Assembly (NCBI GenBank): GCA_002347085.1
Contig: DDWW01000008.1
Span: forward strand, 1-64,000
DNA: 64,000 bases
Reading direction: 5' to 3'
Origin: Desulfobulbaceae bacterium UBA2276
GTDB lineage: Bacteria > Desulfobacterota > Desulfobulbia > Desulfobulbales > Desulfocapsaceae
The position numbers and the translations under genes are program-made. Of this stretch, positions 50,752 through 61,107 are shown one piece after another. The notes below the pieces were generated by a model. The model did no database searches. It saw only the letters and a list, made by a program, of their open reading frames with translations, and was not told where the DNA came from. Position 1 is the stretch's first letter, and every line of letters begins with the position of its first letter.

Positions 50752-51540
50752 ATGAAAGCAGGCAAACGCCTCAAAAAACCGGAATCCTATATCACCCGGA
50801 GCTATCGCCAGTTTCCTGGTCAGGCCGATCTGATCGCCATCCAGGTACAGATTCAGGAGACCGATCTCCATATCCTGGCCACAGAAACAACTACCTTTGA
50901 TGTGCAGGAACGGGCAACCGAGCTGGTCATTCAGTATCGTCTGCAGATTGAAAAGTATAGTGTAAGGCATCCGCTGTTTTTAGCAACGCTTGATCCTCTG
51001 CCCCTTGATTTTCTCGCCCCGCCCTTAATCCAGGAGATGCTGGCCGCCGGGCAAAAGGCCGGGGTGGGTCCTATGGCGGCGGTGGCCGGGGTCATTGCCG
51101 AGTTTGTGGGCAAGGCGCTTGTTGCCGAGGGCGTGGCGGAGATCATTGTTGAGAATGGCGGGGATATCTATGTGCAGCGGTGCAAGGAGTGTTCGGTGGC
51201 CATCTTTGCCGGCCAGTCTCCACTGAGCTACAAGGTCGGCCTGCGCCTGTCTCCCTCCTTGATGCCGGTGGGGGTCTGTACCTCATCGGGAACCGTGGGC
51301 CATTCGCTCAGTTTCGGCAAGGCCGACGCGGTGACCGTGGTGGCTAAATCCACCGCCCTGGCCGATGCGGTGGCAACCCGTCTGGGCAATGAGGTGGACA
51401 CAACGCTGAGTGCCAAGGCCGGGGTTGAGCGGGCACTGGCCAAGGCCCGGGAGATTGAGGGGATCGAAGGGGTGGTGGTGATCTGCGGGGAAGTGATGGG
51501 GGCAATGGGCGCAGTGGAGCTGGTGCGTCTGAGCGTGTGA
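50752..51540 (+). CDS. UPF0280 family protein
   Basis: This 262-residue protein matches UPF0280, a family with an ApbE-like fold found in anaerobes and methanogens. Key stretches are GVGPMAAVAGVIAEFVGKAL, IVENGGDIYVQ, GVCTSSGTVGHSLSFGKADA and AKSTALADAVATRLGNEV. The Gly-rich and Ser-rich loops resemble flavin-transferring ApbE proteins, but the role is not established. It precedes the phosphomannomutase by 86 bases of AT-rich leader. Confidence 0.88.
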   Translation: MKAGKRLKKPESYITRSYRQFPGQADLIAIQVQIQETDLHILATETTTFDVQERATELVIQYRLQIEKYSVRHPLFLATLDPLPLDFLAPPLIQEMLAAGQKAGVGPMAAVAGVIAEFVGKALVAEGVAEIIVENGGDIYVQRCKECSVAIFAGQSPLSYKVGLRLSPSLMPVGVCTSSGTVGHSLSFGKADAVTVVAKSTALADAVATRLGNEVDTTLSAKAGVERALAKAREIEGIEGVVVICGEVMGAMGAVELVRLSV

Positions 51541-51626
51541 TTTTTATAACTTTTCTCAACCGATAATAACTCATATATTTTCTATAAATCCTCTATTGAA
51601 AAAGCTGAAAAAAGGAGAGTACGCCA

Positions 51627-53000
51627 ATGGATTCCAAACCAATCATCCCCCCTTGTTTCAAGGCCTATGACATCCGGGGCCGGGTACCGGATCAATTGAA
51701 TCCGCAGCTTGCCAGGGACATCGGACGGGCCTTTGCGGCCCTGTTTGCACCGCGCAAGGTGGCGGTCGGCCGCGATATCCGCCTGAGCAGTGAGTCCCTG
51801 GCCGAGGCCCTGATCTCCGGGCTGCTCGATTCAGGGGTTGATGTCCTGGACCTGGGGTTGTGCGGCACCGAGGAGATCTATCACGCCGCCTTCAGTCTGG
51901 AGCAGGAGGGAGTGGATGGCGGGATCGTGGTCACCGCCAGTCATAATCCGGCGGATTATAACGGCATGAAGCTGGTGACGGTCGGGGCGCGGCCGGTGAC
52001 CGGCGAGTCGGGACTCAAAAAAATGGCGGAGATGATCGTCGGCAACAGGTTGCCGGAGCTGTCAGTCGGCAAAGGCCGGCGCAGCAGCGTTGCCGGTAAA
52101 GACAGCTATATCCAGCATCTTTTGGGCTATGTGGACCTGGAAACGCTTAAACCCCTGAAGCTGGTGGTCAACAGTGGTAACGGCTGTGCCGGGGCGGTGA
52201 TTGATCTGCTGGAGCCGCATCTGCCCTTTACCTTTATCAAGGCCTTTCATGAGCCGGACGGCACCTTTCCCCATGGCGTCCCCAATCCCCTGCTGCCGGA
52301 AAAACGGGAAGAGACCGGACGGCTGGTGCGCGAGCATGGGGCCGATCTGGGCATTGCCTGGGATGGTGATTTTGACCGCTGTTTTTTCTGGGACGCCCAG
52401 GGTAATTTTATCGAGGGCTATTATATCGTCGGGCTCTTGGCCCTGGAGCTGCTGACCCAGGAGCCGAATGGCAAGATCCTCCATGATCCGCGTCTGGTCT
52501 GGAATACGCAGGAACTGGTGCGGGGCGCGGGCGGCGTTCCGGTGATGACCCGCACCGGCCATGCCTTTATCAAGGAGCGGATGCGTCAGGAGGACGCGAT
52601 CTACGGCGGCGAGATGTCTGCCCACCATTATTTCCGCGATTTCGGCTATTGTGATTCCGGGATGATCCCCTGGCTGCTGATCTGCTCGCTGCTCTCCAGA
52701 AAGAATGCAACCCTCACCAGTCTGGTGGCAGAGCGGATGACGGCCTACCCGGTCTCAGGCGAGATCAACAGCGTGGTCGATGACCCGGATGCGGCCATTG
52801 CCCGGGTCAAGGCGCGATTCGCGCAAGGGGAAGAGGACGATACCGACGGTCTGAGTGTGACTTTTCCTGACTTTCGGTTTAATATCCGTAAATCCAATAC
52901 CGAGCCCCTGCTTCGGCTCAATGTGGAGAGCCGGAATGATCCGGCGCTGCTGGCTGAAAAAACCAGGGAGCTGCTGGCCCTGATCAGGAAAAACCCATGA
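51627..53000 (+). CDS. Phosphomannomutase/phosphoglucomutase
   Basis: This 457-residue enzyme interconverts hexose-1- and hexose-6-phosphates. The phosphoserine S105 lies in VVTASHNPADYNG, the Mg-binding DGDFDR is near residue 247, the sugar-binding GGEMSAHHYF is in domain 3, and RKSNTEPLLRLNVE binds phosphate in domain 4. It resembles AlgC/ManB. With manC at 55716 it supplies GDP-mannose for surface polysaccharide. The GGAG before its ATG is 11 bases away. Confidence 0.93.
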   Translation: MDSKPIIPPCFKAYDIRGRVPDQLNPQLARDIGRAFAALFAPRKVAVGRDIRLSSESLAEALISGLLDSGVDVLDLGLCGTEEIYHAAFSLEQEGVDGGIVVTASHNPADYNGMKLVTVGARPVTGESGLKKMAEMIVGNRLPELSVGKGRRSSVAGKDSYIQHLLGYVDLETLKPLKLVVNSGNGCAGAVIDLLEPHLPFTFIKAFHEPDGTFPHGVPNPLLPEKREETGRLVREHGADLGIAWDGDFDRCFFWDAQGNFIEGYYIVGLLALELLTQEPNGKILHDPRLVWNTQELVRGAGGVPVMTRTGHAFIKERMRQEDAIYGGEMSAHHYFRDFGYCDSGMIPWLLICSLLSRKNATLTSLVAERMTAYPVSGEINSVVDDPDAAIARVKARFAQGEEDDTDGLSVTFPDFRFNIRKSNTEPLLRLNVESRNDPALLAEKTRELLALIRKNP

Positions 53001-53127
53001 TCTCCCCCGGCCTGTGCCGAAAAACCAGGCAGGGGAATGTGCATATTCGCTAACATAATGAATTTTATGTTGAATATTTAGAGGGTGTTTGGGTACGAAT
53101 GAATTTTTTTGAATCAAGGAATGTTTC

Positions 53128-55089
53128 ATGGGTGTAGCAGCAGATATTATCATTATTGTGGTTGCTGCCCTGATTGGTGCGCTCATTGCGCAAAGACTGA
53201 GGCAACCGCTGATTCTGGGATATATCTTTGCCGGGATCGTTGTCGGGCCCTACACCGGCGGGGTTACGGTCGGCGATATTCATGAGATCGAGCTCCTGGC
53301 GGAGATCGGGGTTGCCCTTCTTTTGTTTGCGCTGGGGTTGGAATTTTCTCTCAGCGAATTGAAACCGGTCCGTAATATTGCCCTGATCGGCACTCCGGTT
53401 CAAATTCTTTTGACCATCATTGCCGGTTATTATCTTGGCAGGTATTTGGGTTTGTCTGTCGTGAGTGCCCTATGGCTGGGAAGTCTGATCTCCCTCTCCA
53501 GTACCATGGTGACACTCAAGACCCTCATGAGCAGGGGGCTGGTGGGGACACTTTCCAGCCGGGTCATGATTGGCATGCTCATCGTCCAGGATCTGGCTGT
53601 CATCCCGATGATGATTATCCTGCCGCAACTGAGCGATCCCAAGGCAGGCTTGCCTCTGGTTGCCATTGCCGTCATCAAGTCTGTTGTCTTCCTGCTGGTC
53701 ATGCTCTATGTGGGCAGAAAGGTACTCCCGTGGTTGTTGGCACATGTGGCCCGCTGGAACTCCCGAGAGCTTTTTATCTTATCGATAACCGCCATCGGCC
53801 TTGGTGTCGGGTATGCCACCTATCTCTTCGGGCTGTCCTTTGCCTTTGGCGCCTTTGTTGCCGGCATGGTCCTCAGTGAGTCTGATTATGGCCATCAGGC
53901 CCTGAGTGATATTATTCCCTTGCGGGATATCTTTGGTCTTTTGTTTTTTACCTCGGTTGGCATGCTTCTCGACCCCTCGTTTTTGCTGGCCAACTGGGGG
54001 AAGATCCTTTCGCTTGTTTTTATTATCGCGCTTTTCAAGGGAACCCTCTTTTCCTTGCTGGCCCTGCTCTTCGGCTATATCAATATTGTTCCTATTGCCG
54101 TCGGTCTGGGTCTGTTTCAGGTCGGTGAATTTGCCTTTGTGCTTGCCCGGGTCGGACTTGAAACGCGGGCAATCGACCAGGATATGTATTCGCTTATTCT
54201 CGCCGTATCTGTTCTGAGCATGGTGTTGACCCCGTTTGCTGCCGACATGGCTTCACCCCTCTATAGATTAAAAAAGCGTCTTTTCAGGTATGAGTCGATA
54301 CAAACAGAAAATATACCGCCTTCCGGACTCCATGATCATGTGATCATTGCCGGAGGCGGGCGGGTGGGACAACATATCGCCCAGGTCTTGACCCAGCTCC
54401 ATCTTCCTTTTGTCATTATTGAATTGAACCATCAGCGCATGGTTGAATGCAAGACGGCAGCTTTTCCCGTGATCTACGGGGATATGAGTCAGTCAACCGT
54501 GCTTGCGGTCTCAAAGGTAAAGACCGCCAGGCTTTTACTGATCACAACGCCTTCAGTTGTTACGTCTCAGGCAATTGTCAAACAGGCTCATACTCTCCGG
54601 CCGGAATTGCATATCATTGTGCGGGCAGAGGGGATAGAGCAGGCCCGGGCCCTCTATGAAAGCGGGGTTTATATGGCTGTGCTGCCGGAGATGGAGGCAG
54701 GGCTGGAGATTGCCCGACAGGCGCTTTTTTGCCTGGAGGTCCCTGTGGTTGCCATTCAACAATATACGGATTCGGTACGACAACAGCTCTATGCACCCAT
54801 TTATCAATCGAGCATTGATCAGCAACTCCTGACGAGTCTTGGTAATATAAAAAATATGTTGGAAATTTCCTGGGTTGCGCTTGAGCCGCACAGCCATTTG
54901 ATCAGCAAGAGCATTCAAGAGGCAGCCATCCGCACCAGAACCGGGGCCTCAATTGTCGCGATTATCCATGAAAAAGTCTTTTACTCAAATCCCAAAGCAG
55001 ATTACTCTTTCCAGGTAGGTGATCTGGTGGCGGTCGTTGGTAATCAACAAGAACGGAATGACTTTAAAAAACTTGCTGAAATCAGTTGA
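53128..55089 (+). CDS. Kef-type monovalent cation:proton antiporter (CPA2)
   Basis: This 653-residue protein has about twelve transmembrane helices (residues 1-385) of the Na+/H+ exchanger fold. It includes [38 protein letters not shown] and the conserved [12 protein letters not shown] TrkA-N (RCK) nucleotide-binding domain follows ([18 protein letters not shown], about 405-520), then a TrkA-C domain (about 565-650). Such proteins exchange K+ or Na+ for H+ under NAD(H) or thiol control. AAGGA lies eight bases before ATG 53128. Confidence 0.92.
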   Translation: MGVAADIIIIVVAALIGALIAQRLRQPLILGYIFAGIVVGPYTGGVTVGDIHEIELLAEIGVALLLFALGLEFSLSELKPVRNIALIGTPVQILLTIIAGYYLGRYLGLSVVSALWLGSLISLSSTMVTLKTLMSRGLVGTLSSRVMIGMLIVQDLAVIPMMIILPQLSDPKAGLPLVAIAVIKSVVFLLVMLYVGRKVLPWLLAHVARWNSRELFILSITAIGLGVGYATYLFGLSFAFGAFVAGMVLSESDYGHQALSDIIPLRDIFGLLFFTSVGMLLDPSFLLANWGKILSLVFIIALFKGTLFSLLALLFGYINIVPIAVGLGLFQVGEFAFVLARVGLETRAIDQDMYSLILAVSVLSMVLTPFAADMASPLYRLKKRLFRYESIQTENIPPSGLHDHVIIAGGGRVGQHIAQVLTQLHLPFVIIELNHQRMVECKTAAFPVIYGDMSQSTVLAVSKVKTARLLLITTPSVVTSQAIVKQAHTLRPELHIIVRAEGIEQARALYESGVYMAVLPEMEAGLEIARQALFCLEVPVVAIQQYTDSVRQQLYAPIYQSSIDQQLLTSLGNIKNMLEISWVALEPHSHLISKSIQEAAIRTRTGASIVAIIHEKVFYSNPKADYSFQVGDLVAVVGNQQERNDFKKLAEIS

Positions 55090-55116
55090 AACTTTTTTGT
55101 AAAAAAGGGGGATTTT

Positions 55117-55602
55117 ATGAAAAGTAGAGGCATTTTGTCTATGTTGCTCTTTCTGGTGACGGTAACGAGTCCTTTTGTGTCGTTTGCCCATGCGGACGAA
55201 GCGATAATGCTTTCCAAAGGTCAAATGCTTTATGTGCCCGCTTACTCCCATATCTATGCCGGCAATCGTGAGCTGCCGCTTTTGTTGACCGTGACTCTCA
55301 GCATTAGAAATGTTGATCTCAAACAATCAATTACCATTACAGCTGTTGACTATTACGGAACAAAAGGGGAGCTTCTCAAGAACTATTTAGATCAAAATGT
55401 TGTTCTTGGCCCTCTTGAGTCAACACGGTATATTGTCCCTTACAAAGATAAGGCGGGTGGATCAGGTGCTAACTTTGTAGTTGTATGGAAGTCGGAGAAA
55501 TCAGTCAATCTCCCAATTGTTGAGTGTGTAATGATTGGCGCAGAAGGGCAACAAGGCATCTCCTTTAGTTCTCGTGGACAAGCAATAACAAATTCAAATT
55601 AA
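55117..55602 (+). CDS. DUF3124 secreted protein
   Basis: This 161-residue protein has a signal peptide (about residues 1-26) and the DUF3124 pattern: LYVPAYSHIYAGNRELPLLL, TVTLSIRNVDLKQSITITAV and DYYGTKGELLKNYL. It probably forms a beta-sandwich in the periplasm. It lies 27 bases after the antiporter gene and is likely cotranscribed. Its function is unknown. Confidence 0.85.
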   Translation: MKSRGILSMLLFLVTVTSPFVSFAHADEAIMLSKGQMLYVPAYSHIYAGNRELPLLLTVTLSIRNVDLKQSITITAVDYYGTKGELLKNYLDQNVVLGPLESTRYIVPYKDKAGGSGANFVVVWKSEKSVNLPIVECVMIGAEGQQGISFSSRGQAITNSN

Positions 55603-55715
55603 GAAAGAACGTGTCAAATGATTACCTCTTATCAGAGGCATGAAACGCGCCGGTTTTGCTTGATAGTGGAAAAATGAATCTGAATAGAGATAGCTTATAT
55701 AAAGGAGAACGTACC

Positions 55716-57140
55716 ATGGTTAAAATCCAACCCGTAATCCTGGCCGGCGGTACCGGTTCCAGGCTGTGGCCCCTGTCACGGGAACTGTATCCCAAACAGC
55801 TTCTACCCTTGATTGACGAGACCTCTCTGCTCCAGACCACGGTGCTGCGGGTCTGTCAACTGCCGGATGTTCTGCCCCCGGTGGTGGTGGTGGGCGAGGA
55901 ACATCGTTTTATCACCCGCAGTCAGATCGATGGTCTGGGAGTTGTGCCGGAATTTTCTATCCTCCTTGAACCCTTGGGCCGCAATACCGCACCAGCGGTA
56001 TGCGCGGCGGTGGAGTTCTGCGGACTGACCGACGATGAAGAAACCATTCTTCTGGTGTTGCCGGCTGATCATCTGATTCTGCGCCAGGATGCGTTTGCGG
56101 CAGCAGTAGGGCAGGCGGCCGAGCTTGCCGCTGCCGGGGCTATTGTCACCTTCGGTATTGAACCGCAGAGCCCGGAGACTGGCTATGGATATATCGAACG
56201 AGGCGAGGGGAATAAGGTTCTTTCGTTCAAGGAAAAACCGGATCTGGTCACGGCCATGGGCTATGTCGAGAGTGGAAATTATTTTTGGAATAGCGGGATG
56301 TTTGCCTTTTCCATCAAGACCTTTCGGGAAGAGATGGCCCTTCATGCCCCGGAGATGCTTGAGGCAATGGCTGCGGCCGTCCGCCATGGTGTGCGGGATG
56401 GAAAATTTTACCGCCTGGATTATAACGCCATGGCCGCATCTCCCAGCGATTCCATAGATTATGCCTTGATGGAAAAGACCGATAAGGCCGCGGTAGTGGC
56501 GGCGAATCTGGAATGGAGCGATATTGGTTCCTGGAAGGCCTTGTGGGAGGTGGCCGGTAAGGATAGTCAGGGCAATGTCAGTAGCGGGGACGTGATTCTG
56601 AAAGATACCAGAAATTGCCTGATCCGTTCAGAAAGCAAACTGGTGGCAACCGTTGGCCTCGAAGACACCCTGGTAATTGAGACCGCGGATGCGGTCCTGG
56701 TGGCGCCCCTGTCGCGCTCTCAGGACGTGAAAAAGGTGGTGGCCCAACTCAAGAAGAAGCAGCGTGATGAATTCAAATTTCACCGCACGGTTTTTCGGCC
56801 ATGGGGCAGCTATACGGTGCTCGAACAGCAGCCACGCTATCAGATCAAACGGATAACGGTCTATCCCGGAGAAAAGCTTTCCTTGCAGATGCACCATCAT
56901 CGGCATGAACACTGGGTGATTGTCACTGGAACCGCCAGGATCACTAATGGTGACGAGGTTTTTCTGCTCCATGAAAATCAGTCCACCTATATTCCGGCCG
57001 GTGTCCAGCATAGGCTGGAAAATCCAGGAGTTATTGGATTGGAGCTCATTGAGGTGCAGAATGGCAGTTATCTGGGCGAGGATGATATCGTTCGCTTTGA
57101 TGATGACTATGGGCGGGGAGCTGCCGAAGAACAACTGTGA
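55716..57140 (+). CDS. manC: Mannose-1-phosphate guanylyltransferase/mannose-6-phosphate isomerase
   Basis: This 474-residue bifunctional enzyme makes GDP-mannose. The N-terminal nucleotidyltransferase begins VILAGGTGSRLWPLSRELYP and has VEKPD-like FKEKPDLV and ESGNYFWNSGMF. The C-terminal cupin isomerase has FRPWGSYTVLEQQPRYQIKR and LSLQMHHHRHEHWVIVTGTA. AGGAG precedes ATG 55716. The frame is open 20 codons further. It works with the phosphomannomutase encoded 2.7 kb upstream and precedes mtgA by ten bases. Confidence 0.95.
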   Translation: MVKIQPVILAGGTGSRLWPLSRELYPKQLLPLIDETSLLQTTVLRVCQLPDVLPPVVVVGEEHRFITRSQIDGLGVVPEFSILLEPLGRNTAPAVCAAVEFCGLTDDEETILLVLPADHLILRQDAFAAAVGQAAELAAAGAIVTFGIEPQSPETGYGYIERGEGNKVLSFKEKPDLVTAMGYVESGNYFWNSGMFAFSIKTFREEMALHAPEMLEAMAAAVRHGVRDGKFYRLDYNAMAASPSDSIDYALMEKTDKAAVVAANLEWSDIGSWKALWEVAGKDSQGNVSSGDVILKDTRNCLIRSESKLVATVGLEDTLVIETADAVLVAPLSRSQDVKKVVAQLKKKQRDEFKFHRTVFRPWGSYTVLEQQPRYQIKRITVYPGEKLSLQMHHHRHEHWVIVTGTARITNGDEVFLLHENQSTYIPAGVQHRLENPGVIGLELIEVQNGSYLGEDDIVRFDDDYGRGAAEEQL

Positions 57141-57150
57141 CAGGGAATAG

Positions 57151-57876
57151 ATGAGATTTGTCAGCGGGCGGGTGCTTGGCCGTCTTTTTTTGCAGGGTAT
57201 GGGCGTTATTCTGGCGGCAAGTATTACCCTGACCCTTTTGTTCCGCTGGGTGCCTGTGCCCTGGAGTTCCCTGATGATTCAGCGGCAGATGGCAGCTTCA
57301 TGGCAGGGCGATCAAAGCTATCGATTGGCCTATACCTGGGTCAGCCTGGAGCAAATTTCCCTGTATGCCCTGCAGGCGGTAATCGCTGCTGAAGACCAGA
57401 GATTTTTTGACCATAACGGTTTTGATTTTGGTGCCATGAACAAGGCCTGGCAGGCCAATGAACATCGACGCAGGCCGCTTGGAGCCAGCACCATCTCCCA
57501 ACAGGTAGCCAAAAATCTTTATCTGTGGCCGGGGCGGACCTTTGTACGCAAAGGGCTTGAGGCCTATGTTACCCTTTTGCTTGAAGGCTTGTGGCCAAAA
57601 CGGCGAATCCTTGAAGTGTATCTCAATGTGGCGGAGTTCGGGCCTGGTGTCTTTGGGGTTGAGGCTGCCAGTCGCGCCTATTTTCATAAGTCAGCCGCCA
57701 GGCTGACATTAACGGAAGCAACACTCCTTGCCGCTATCCTGCCCAGTCCTCTGCGCTCTGATCTCGCTCATCCAACAAGCTATGCCCTCAGCCGTTCCAG
57801 GCATATTCAGCGACAGATGAAACTCATGAACAGTGGTGCATATCTGAAACAAATGGTCAGGCCTGAACAGAAATAA
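57151..57876 (+). CDS. mtgA: Monofunctional peptidoglycan glycosyltransferase MtgA
   Basis: This 241-residue enzyme polymerises lipid II into glycan strands. An N-terminal transmembrane helix (about residues 12-32) anchors it. The GT51 motifs are AAEDQRFFDHNGFDF (catalytic Glu), RRPLGASTISQQVAKNLYLW, RTFVRKGLEAYVTLLLEGLW and RILEVYLNVAEFGPGVFGVE. Length and order are normal. Its last codons recur in decayed form at 62709-62755. Confidence 0.95.
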   Translation: MRFVSGRVLGRLFLQGMGVILAASITLTLLFRWVPVPWSSLMIQRQMAASWQGDQSYRLAYTWVSLEQISLYALQAVIAAEDQRFFDHNGFDFGAMNKAWQANEHRRRPLGASTISQQVAKNLYLWPGRTFVRKGLEAYVTLLLEGLWPKRRILEVYLNVAEFGPGVFGVEAASRAYFHKSAARLTLTEATLLAAILPSPLRSDLAHPTSYALSRSRHIQRQMKLMNSGAYLKQMVRPEQK

Positions 57877-57889
57877 ACAGGAACAGGAG
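57844..57889 (+). repeat. Direct repeat, left copy (end of mtgA)
   Basis: This segment, covering the last 11 codons of mtgA and 13 bases beyond, recurs at 62709-62755. About 39 of 47 aligned positions match, including GTCAGGCCT and AGAAATAA. The two copies flank the ABC exporter operon. Confidence 0.55.
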
Positions 57890-57985
57890 TGGTTGTGCTA
57901 AGCGAATTCTGATCACCCTGAGCTTTACTTTTTCAGTGAGAAGAAGAATGTCTCAAATGAATTCATTTTTCGATGCCAATCCCTC

Positions 57986-59185
57986 TTATTCGGCACGAAG
58001 CGCCTCAACCGGATGCAGTCCGGCGGCGCGGCGGGCGGGCAAGACCCCGGCCAGCAGGCCGACAAAGGCAGCCAATAGCTCGGCCGAGGCGACGTAGGCC
58101 CAGGAGATGTGGGCGGGCAGGGCCGGAACGATAAGGCTGAAAAGCCACGATCCACCAACTCCTATCACCAGCCCGGCCAGCCCGCCGATGGCGGCAAGGA
58201 TTACCGCTTCGCCCAGAAAGAGGACGAGGATCTGGTTTCGTTCGACCCCCATGGCCCTGAGCAGGCCGATTTCCCCGGTACGCTCATTGACGGTGATCGA
58301 CATGATGGTCAGGATACCGACCCCGCCAACGAGCAGGGATATCCCGCCCAGCGCCCCCACCGCAATGGTCAGGGTGTTCAGCACTCCGCCCAGGATCTCC
58401 AGCATCTTTTCCTGGGTGGTGATGGTGAAATCTTCTTTACCATGCCGGGCCTGCAGGGCCTTTTTAACCTTCTCGGCCACGGCGCTGGAACTGCTGCCGG
58501 CGCTATGGAGCAGGTCTATCTCCATGAGACTTTCCCGGTTAAAAAGGGCCATGGCCTTGGCGGCCGGAATATAGACGGCATCGTCAAGATCAAAACCGAG
58601 CATCTGCCCTTTTGATTCCATGGAACCGATGACCCGAAACAGCTCGCCGCCGATGCGGATCCGCTCGCCTAAGGCCTGATTGTTACCGAATAATTCCTTG
58701 CGCACCTTGCTGCCCAGCACCACAAAGGAGCGGGCCGACCGCGGAGGATCATCAGGAAGAAAGCGGCCGGCGGCCACCCCAAACTTCCAGACCCGGGCGG
58801 CAGAGGCATCCACCCCATAGATGGTGGCTCGCCGCTGGTGTGTTCCGGCCTCGATGGCGCCATTACCCTGCACCACCGAGACCACATCAAGGATGTGGGG
58901 CAGTTGTTTGAGGCTGGCGGAATCCTCGATGGTTAAGGGCCGGACGTTGCTGAGCAGGGCGCCGGAGACGCCATGGGTGGTAATCTTGCCGGGGTTGATG
59001 GCGATAAGATTGGTGCCGAACTGGGTGAATTCGCCGAGGACAAAGTGATGCAGCCCCTCTCCCAGCGAGGTGAGCAAAACCACGGCGCCAATCCCTACCG
59101 CAATGCCCAGGGCGGTAAGAAAGCTGCGCAGGCGCTGGGCGCGAATGCCATTGAAGGTGTACCGGAAGAAATCTTGTATCTGCAT
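57986..59185 (-). CDS. ABC transporter permease (MacB/FtsX type), second
   Basis: This 399-residue membrane protein has the MacB_PCD architecture: one N-terminal helix (LRSFLTALGIAVGIGAVVLL), a periplasmic domain of about 230 residues, and three C-terminal helices beginning LTIAVGALGGISLLVGGVGI followed by ERTGEIGLLRAMGVERNQIL. It lacks an ATPase domain and depends on the ATPase encoded upstream. It lies 15 bases after the other permease, with which it shares the fold but differs in sequence, so the exporter may be a heterodimer. Confidence 0.9.
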   Translation of the reverse strand: MQIQDFFRYTFNGIRAQRLRSFLTALGIAVGIGAVVLLTSLGEGLHHFVLGEFTQFGTNLIAINPGKITTHGVSGALLSNVRPLTIEDSASLKQLPHILDVVSVVQGNGAIEAGTHQRRATIYGVDASAARVWKFGVAAGRFLPDDPPRSARSFVVLGSKVRKELFGNNQALGERIRIGGELFRVIGSMESKGQMLGFDLDDAVYIPAAKAMALFNRESLMEIDLLHSAGSSSSAVAEKVKKALQARHGKEDFTITTQEKMLEILGGVLNTLTIAVGALGGISLLVGGVGILTIMSITVNERTGEIGLLRAMGVERNQILVLFLGEAVILAAIGGLAGLVIGVGGSWLFSLIVPALPAHISWAYVASAELLAAFVGLLAGVLPARRAAGLHPVEALRAE

Positions 59186-59200
59186 TTTTTTAAACGGCCC

Positions 59201-60442
59201 TTAACGCCGTGCCAAGGCGAAGGCCGGTTCGAGATCGGCCGCCCGGCGGGCCGGTAATACCCCAAAAATAATCCCGGTGATCAGGGCCACTCCCAGGGAA
59301 ATGGTTGATGACCAGGGAGCAAGATGGAGCGGAAACTCGGGAAACAGAAAGGCTGCCAGCCGCATACCGAGCAGGGCCAGAAGCAGTCCGATCCCGGCGC
59401 CGATCGATGACAGGATGGTTGATTCGGTGAGAAACAGCCCGAGGATCTGTCTTCGCGAGGCCCCCAGGGCCTTGAGCAGGCCAATCTCGGCCCGGCGGTT
59501 GGAGACGGCGACCAGCATGACATTCATGATCATGATCCCGGCCACCACCAGACTGATGGCGGCAATGCCTGCCACCGACAGGGTCAGCGCCTTGAAGATC
59601 CGGTCAAAGGTGGTCAGCACCGCGTCCTGGGTAATGACCGTGATATCATCCTCACCCTCATGGCGGACTCGGATGGTGTCGAGAATGGCCTTCCGTGTCT
59701 GTTCCATCCCCTCTGAACTGGTGGACTCCACCAGAACCCGAAACAGGGAAGATCTGTTGAAAAGCGCTTGCGCTGCGGCCACCGGAATGATGACCACCTC
59801 TCCCAGATCCTCACCCAGGGAGACGCCGGGGGAGAGGACCCCGATCACCCGGAAACGGCGGTCGCCGATGCGCAGCCACTTGCCAATGGCCGGTTGGTTG
59901 CCAAAGAGTTCTTTCTTGCCTTTCTGGCCGATCACACAGACGGCCTCGGCGCGTGTCGGCTCGCCTGGCGGCAGGAAGGATCCCTGATTCAAGGCCAGGT
60001 GGCGGATCTCGTAGAGTTCGGAGGTGGATCCCAGCACCAGCAGCTCCCGCTCCAGGTGGCCTACGGATACCGGCGCCGAACCGGCGATAATGGAAGATAC
60101 CCGGCGCACCGTGCGGATACGGGTGAGCGCCATGGCATCCTCAAGGGTCAGATCGCGCGGGGTCTCGCCCAGCAGGGGCGGCGGGCCCCCGGTGGTCTCG
60201 GAGCGTCCGGGCAGGACGATGAGGAGGTTGGTGCCAAGCGTAGCAAACTGGTCGATCACATAGTGTCTGGCGCTGTCGCCAAGGGAGATGAGGACGACAA
60301 CGGAGCTGACGGCGATAGCCATGGCCAGCAGCATGAGCAGGGTGCGGCCGCGATTGGCTGTAGCCGCATGTGTGCTGAATGAAAGGATGTCGCGGATCTG
60401 CATGGGGTGTTCTGGATGTGCAATATTTTCATTGCCGGTCAT
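59201..60442 (-). CDS. ABC transporter permease (MacB/FtsX type), first
   Basis: This 413-residue permease has the same layout as its neighbour: RGRTLLMLLAMAIAVSSVVV as first helix, a large periplasmic part, and a C-terminal membrane block with VVAGIMIMNVMLVAVSNRRA then EIGLLKALGASRRQIL. Its ATG overlaps the stop of the ATPase gene (ATGA at 60439-60442). A motif like the left end of the dispersed repeat (TAAGGGCCGTTTAAAA) directly follows its stop but is too short to call. Confidence 0.9.
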   Translation of the reverse strand: MTGNENIAHPEHPMQIRDILSFSTHAATANRGRTLLMLLAMAIAVSSVVVLISLGDSARHYVIDQFATLGTNLLIVLPGRSETTGGPPPLLGETPRDLTLEDAMALTRIRTVRRVSSIIAGSAPVSVGHLERELLVLGSTSELYEIRHLALNQGSFLPPGEPTRAEAVCVIGQKGKKELFGNQPAIGKWLRIGDRRFRVIGVLSPGVSLGEDLGEVVIIPVAAAQALFNRSSLFRVLVESTSSEGMEQTRKAILDTIRVRHEGEDDITVITQDAVLTTFDRIFKALTLSVAGIAAISLVVAGIMIMNVMLVAVSNRRAEIGLLKALGASRRQILGLFLTESTILSSIGAGIGLLLALLGMRLAAFLFPEFPLHLAPWSSTISLGVALITGIIFGVLPARRAADLEPAFALARR

Positions 60443-61107
60443 CGGTCATCCTCAATGCGACCATCCACCATCAGGATCTGGCGCCGGGCCCGCTTGCCCA
60501 GTTCCGGGTCGTGGGTGACTATGATCAGGGTGATTCCCTGGTGGTTGAGCTCTTCGAGGATCTCCACCACCTCGATTCCGGCATTGCGGTCAAGGTTGCC
60601 GGTGGGCTCATCGGCTAGGATCACCGAGGGCTGCATGATCGTCGCCCTGGCAATCGCCACCCGCTGCCGTTGTCCGCCTGACAGTTGATCAGGCCGATGC
60701 TGGGCCCGATTAGCAAGGCCAAAGGCGGCCAGGGCGGCAGTAACTCTCTCCTGTCGTTCATCCTGCTTCATGCCTGCGAGCATCAGGGGTAGGGCGATAT
60801 TGTCAAAGGCGGTCAGGCGCGGCACCAGATGAAAAAACTGGAAGACGAAGCCGATCTTGTGGCGGCGGATGCGGGCCTGCTCTTTTTCATCCAGTTCCGA
60901 GACCTTGACTCCGTCCAGTTCATAGGAACCGCTGTCGGGACGATCGAGAAGGCCGAGAATATTGAGCAGAGAAGACTTGCCTGATCCCGATGGCCCCATG
61001 ATAGCGATATATTCACCACCGGCGGCGGTCATGGAGACATCACGGAGGGCATGAACCTCTTCGTCGCCCACCTGAAAGACCCGTTCAATGTGCTGGAGGC
61101 TGATCAT
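60439..61107 (-). CDS. ABC transporter ATP-binding protein (LolD/MacB type)
   Basis: This 222-residue ATPase has Walker A GPSGSGKSS (residues 38-46), the signature LSGGQRQRVAIARA, Walker B VILADEPTG and the H-loop VTHD. The QFFHLVPRLTAFDNIALPL Q-loop region is typical of the MacB/LolD/FtsE group that drives FtsX-fold permeases. It is coupled by ATGA overlaps to the adaptor upstream and permease downstream. Confidence 0.95.
   Translation of the reverse strand: MISLQHIERVFQVGDEEVHALRDVSMTAAGGEYIAIMGPSGSGKSSLLNILGLLDRPDSGSYELDGVKVSELDEKEQARIRRHKIGFVFQFFHLVPRLTAFDNIALPLMLAGMKQDERQERVTAALAAFGLANRAQHRPDQLSGGQRQRVAIARATIMQPSVILADEPTGNLDRNAGIEVVEILEELNHQGITLIIVTHDPELGKRARRQILMVDGRIEDDR

Noticed and set aside
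59186..59215. Possible twelfth copy of the dispersed repeat between the two permeases
   Set aside because: Only about 16 bases resemble the left end, with no centre or right end; too short to separate from chance.
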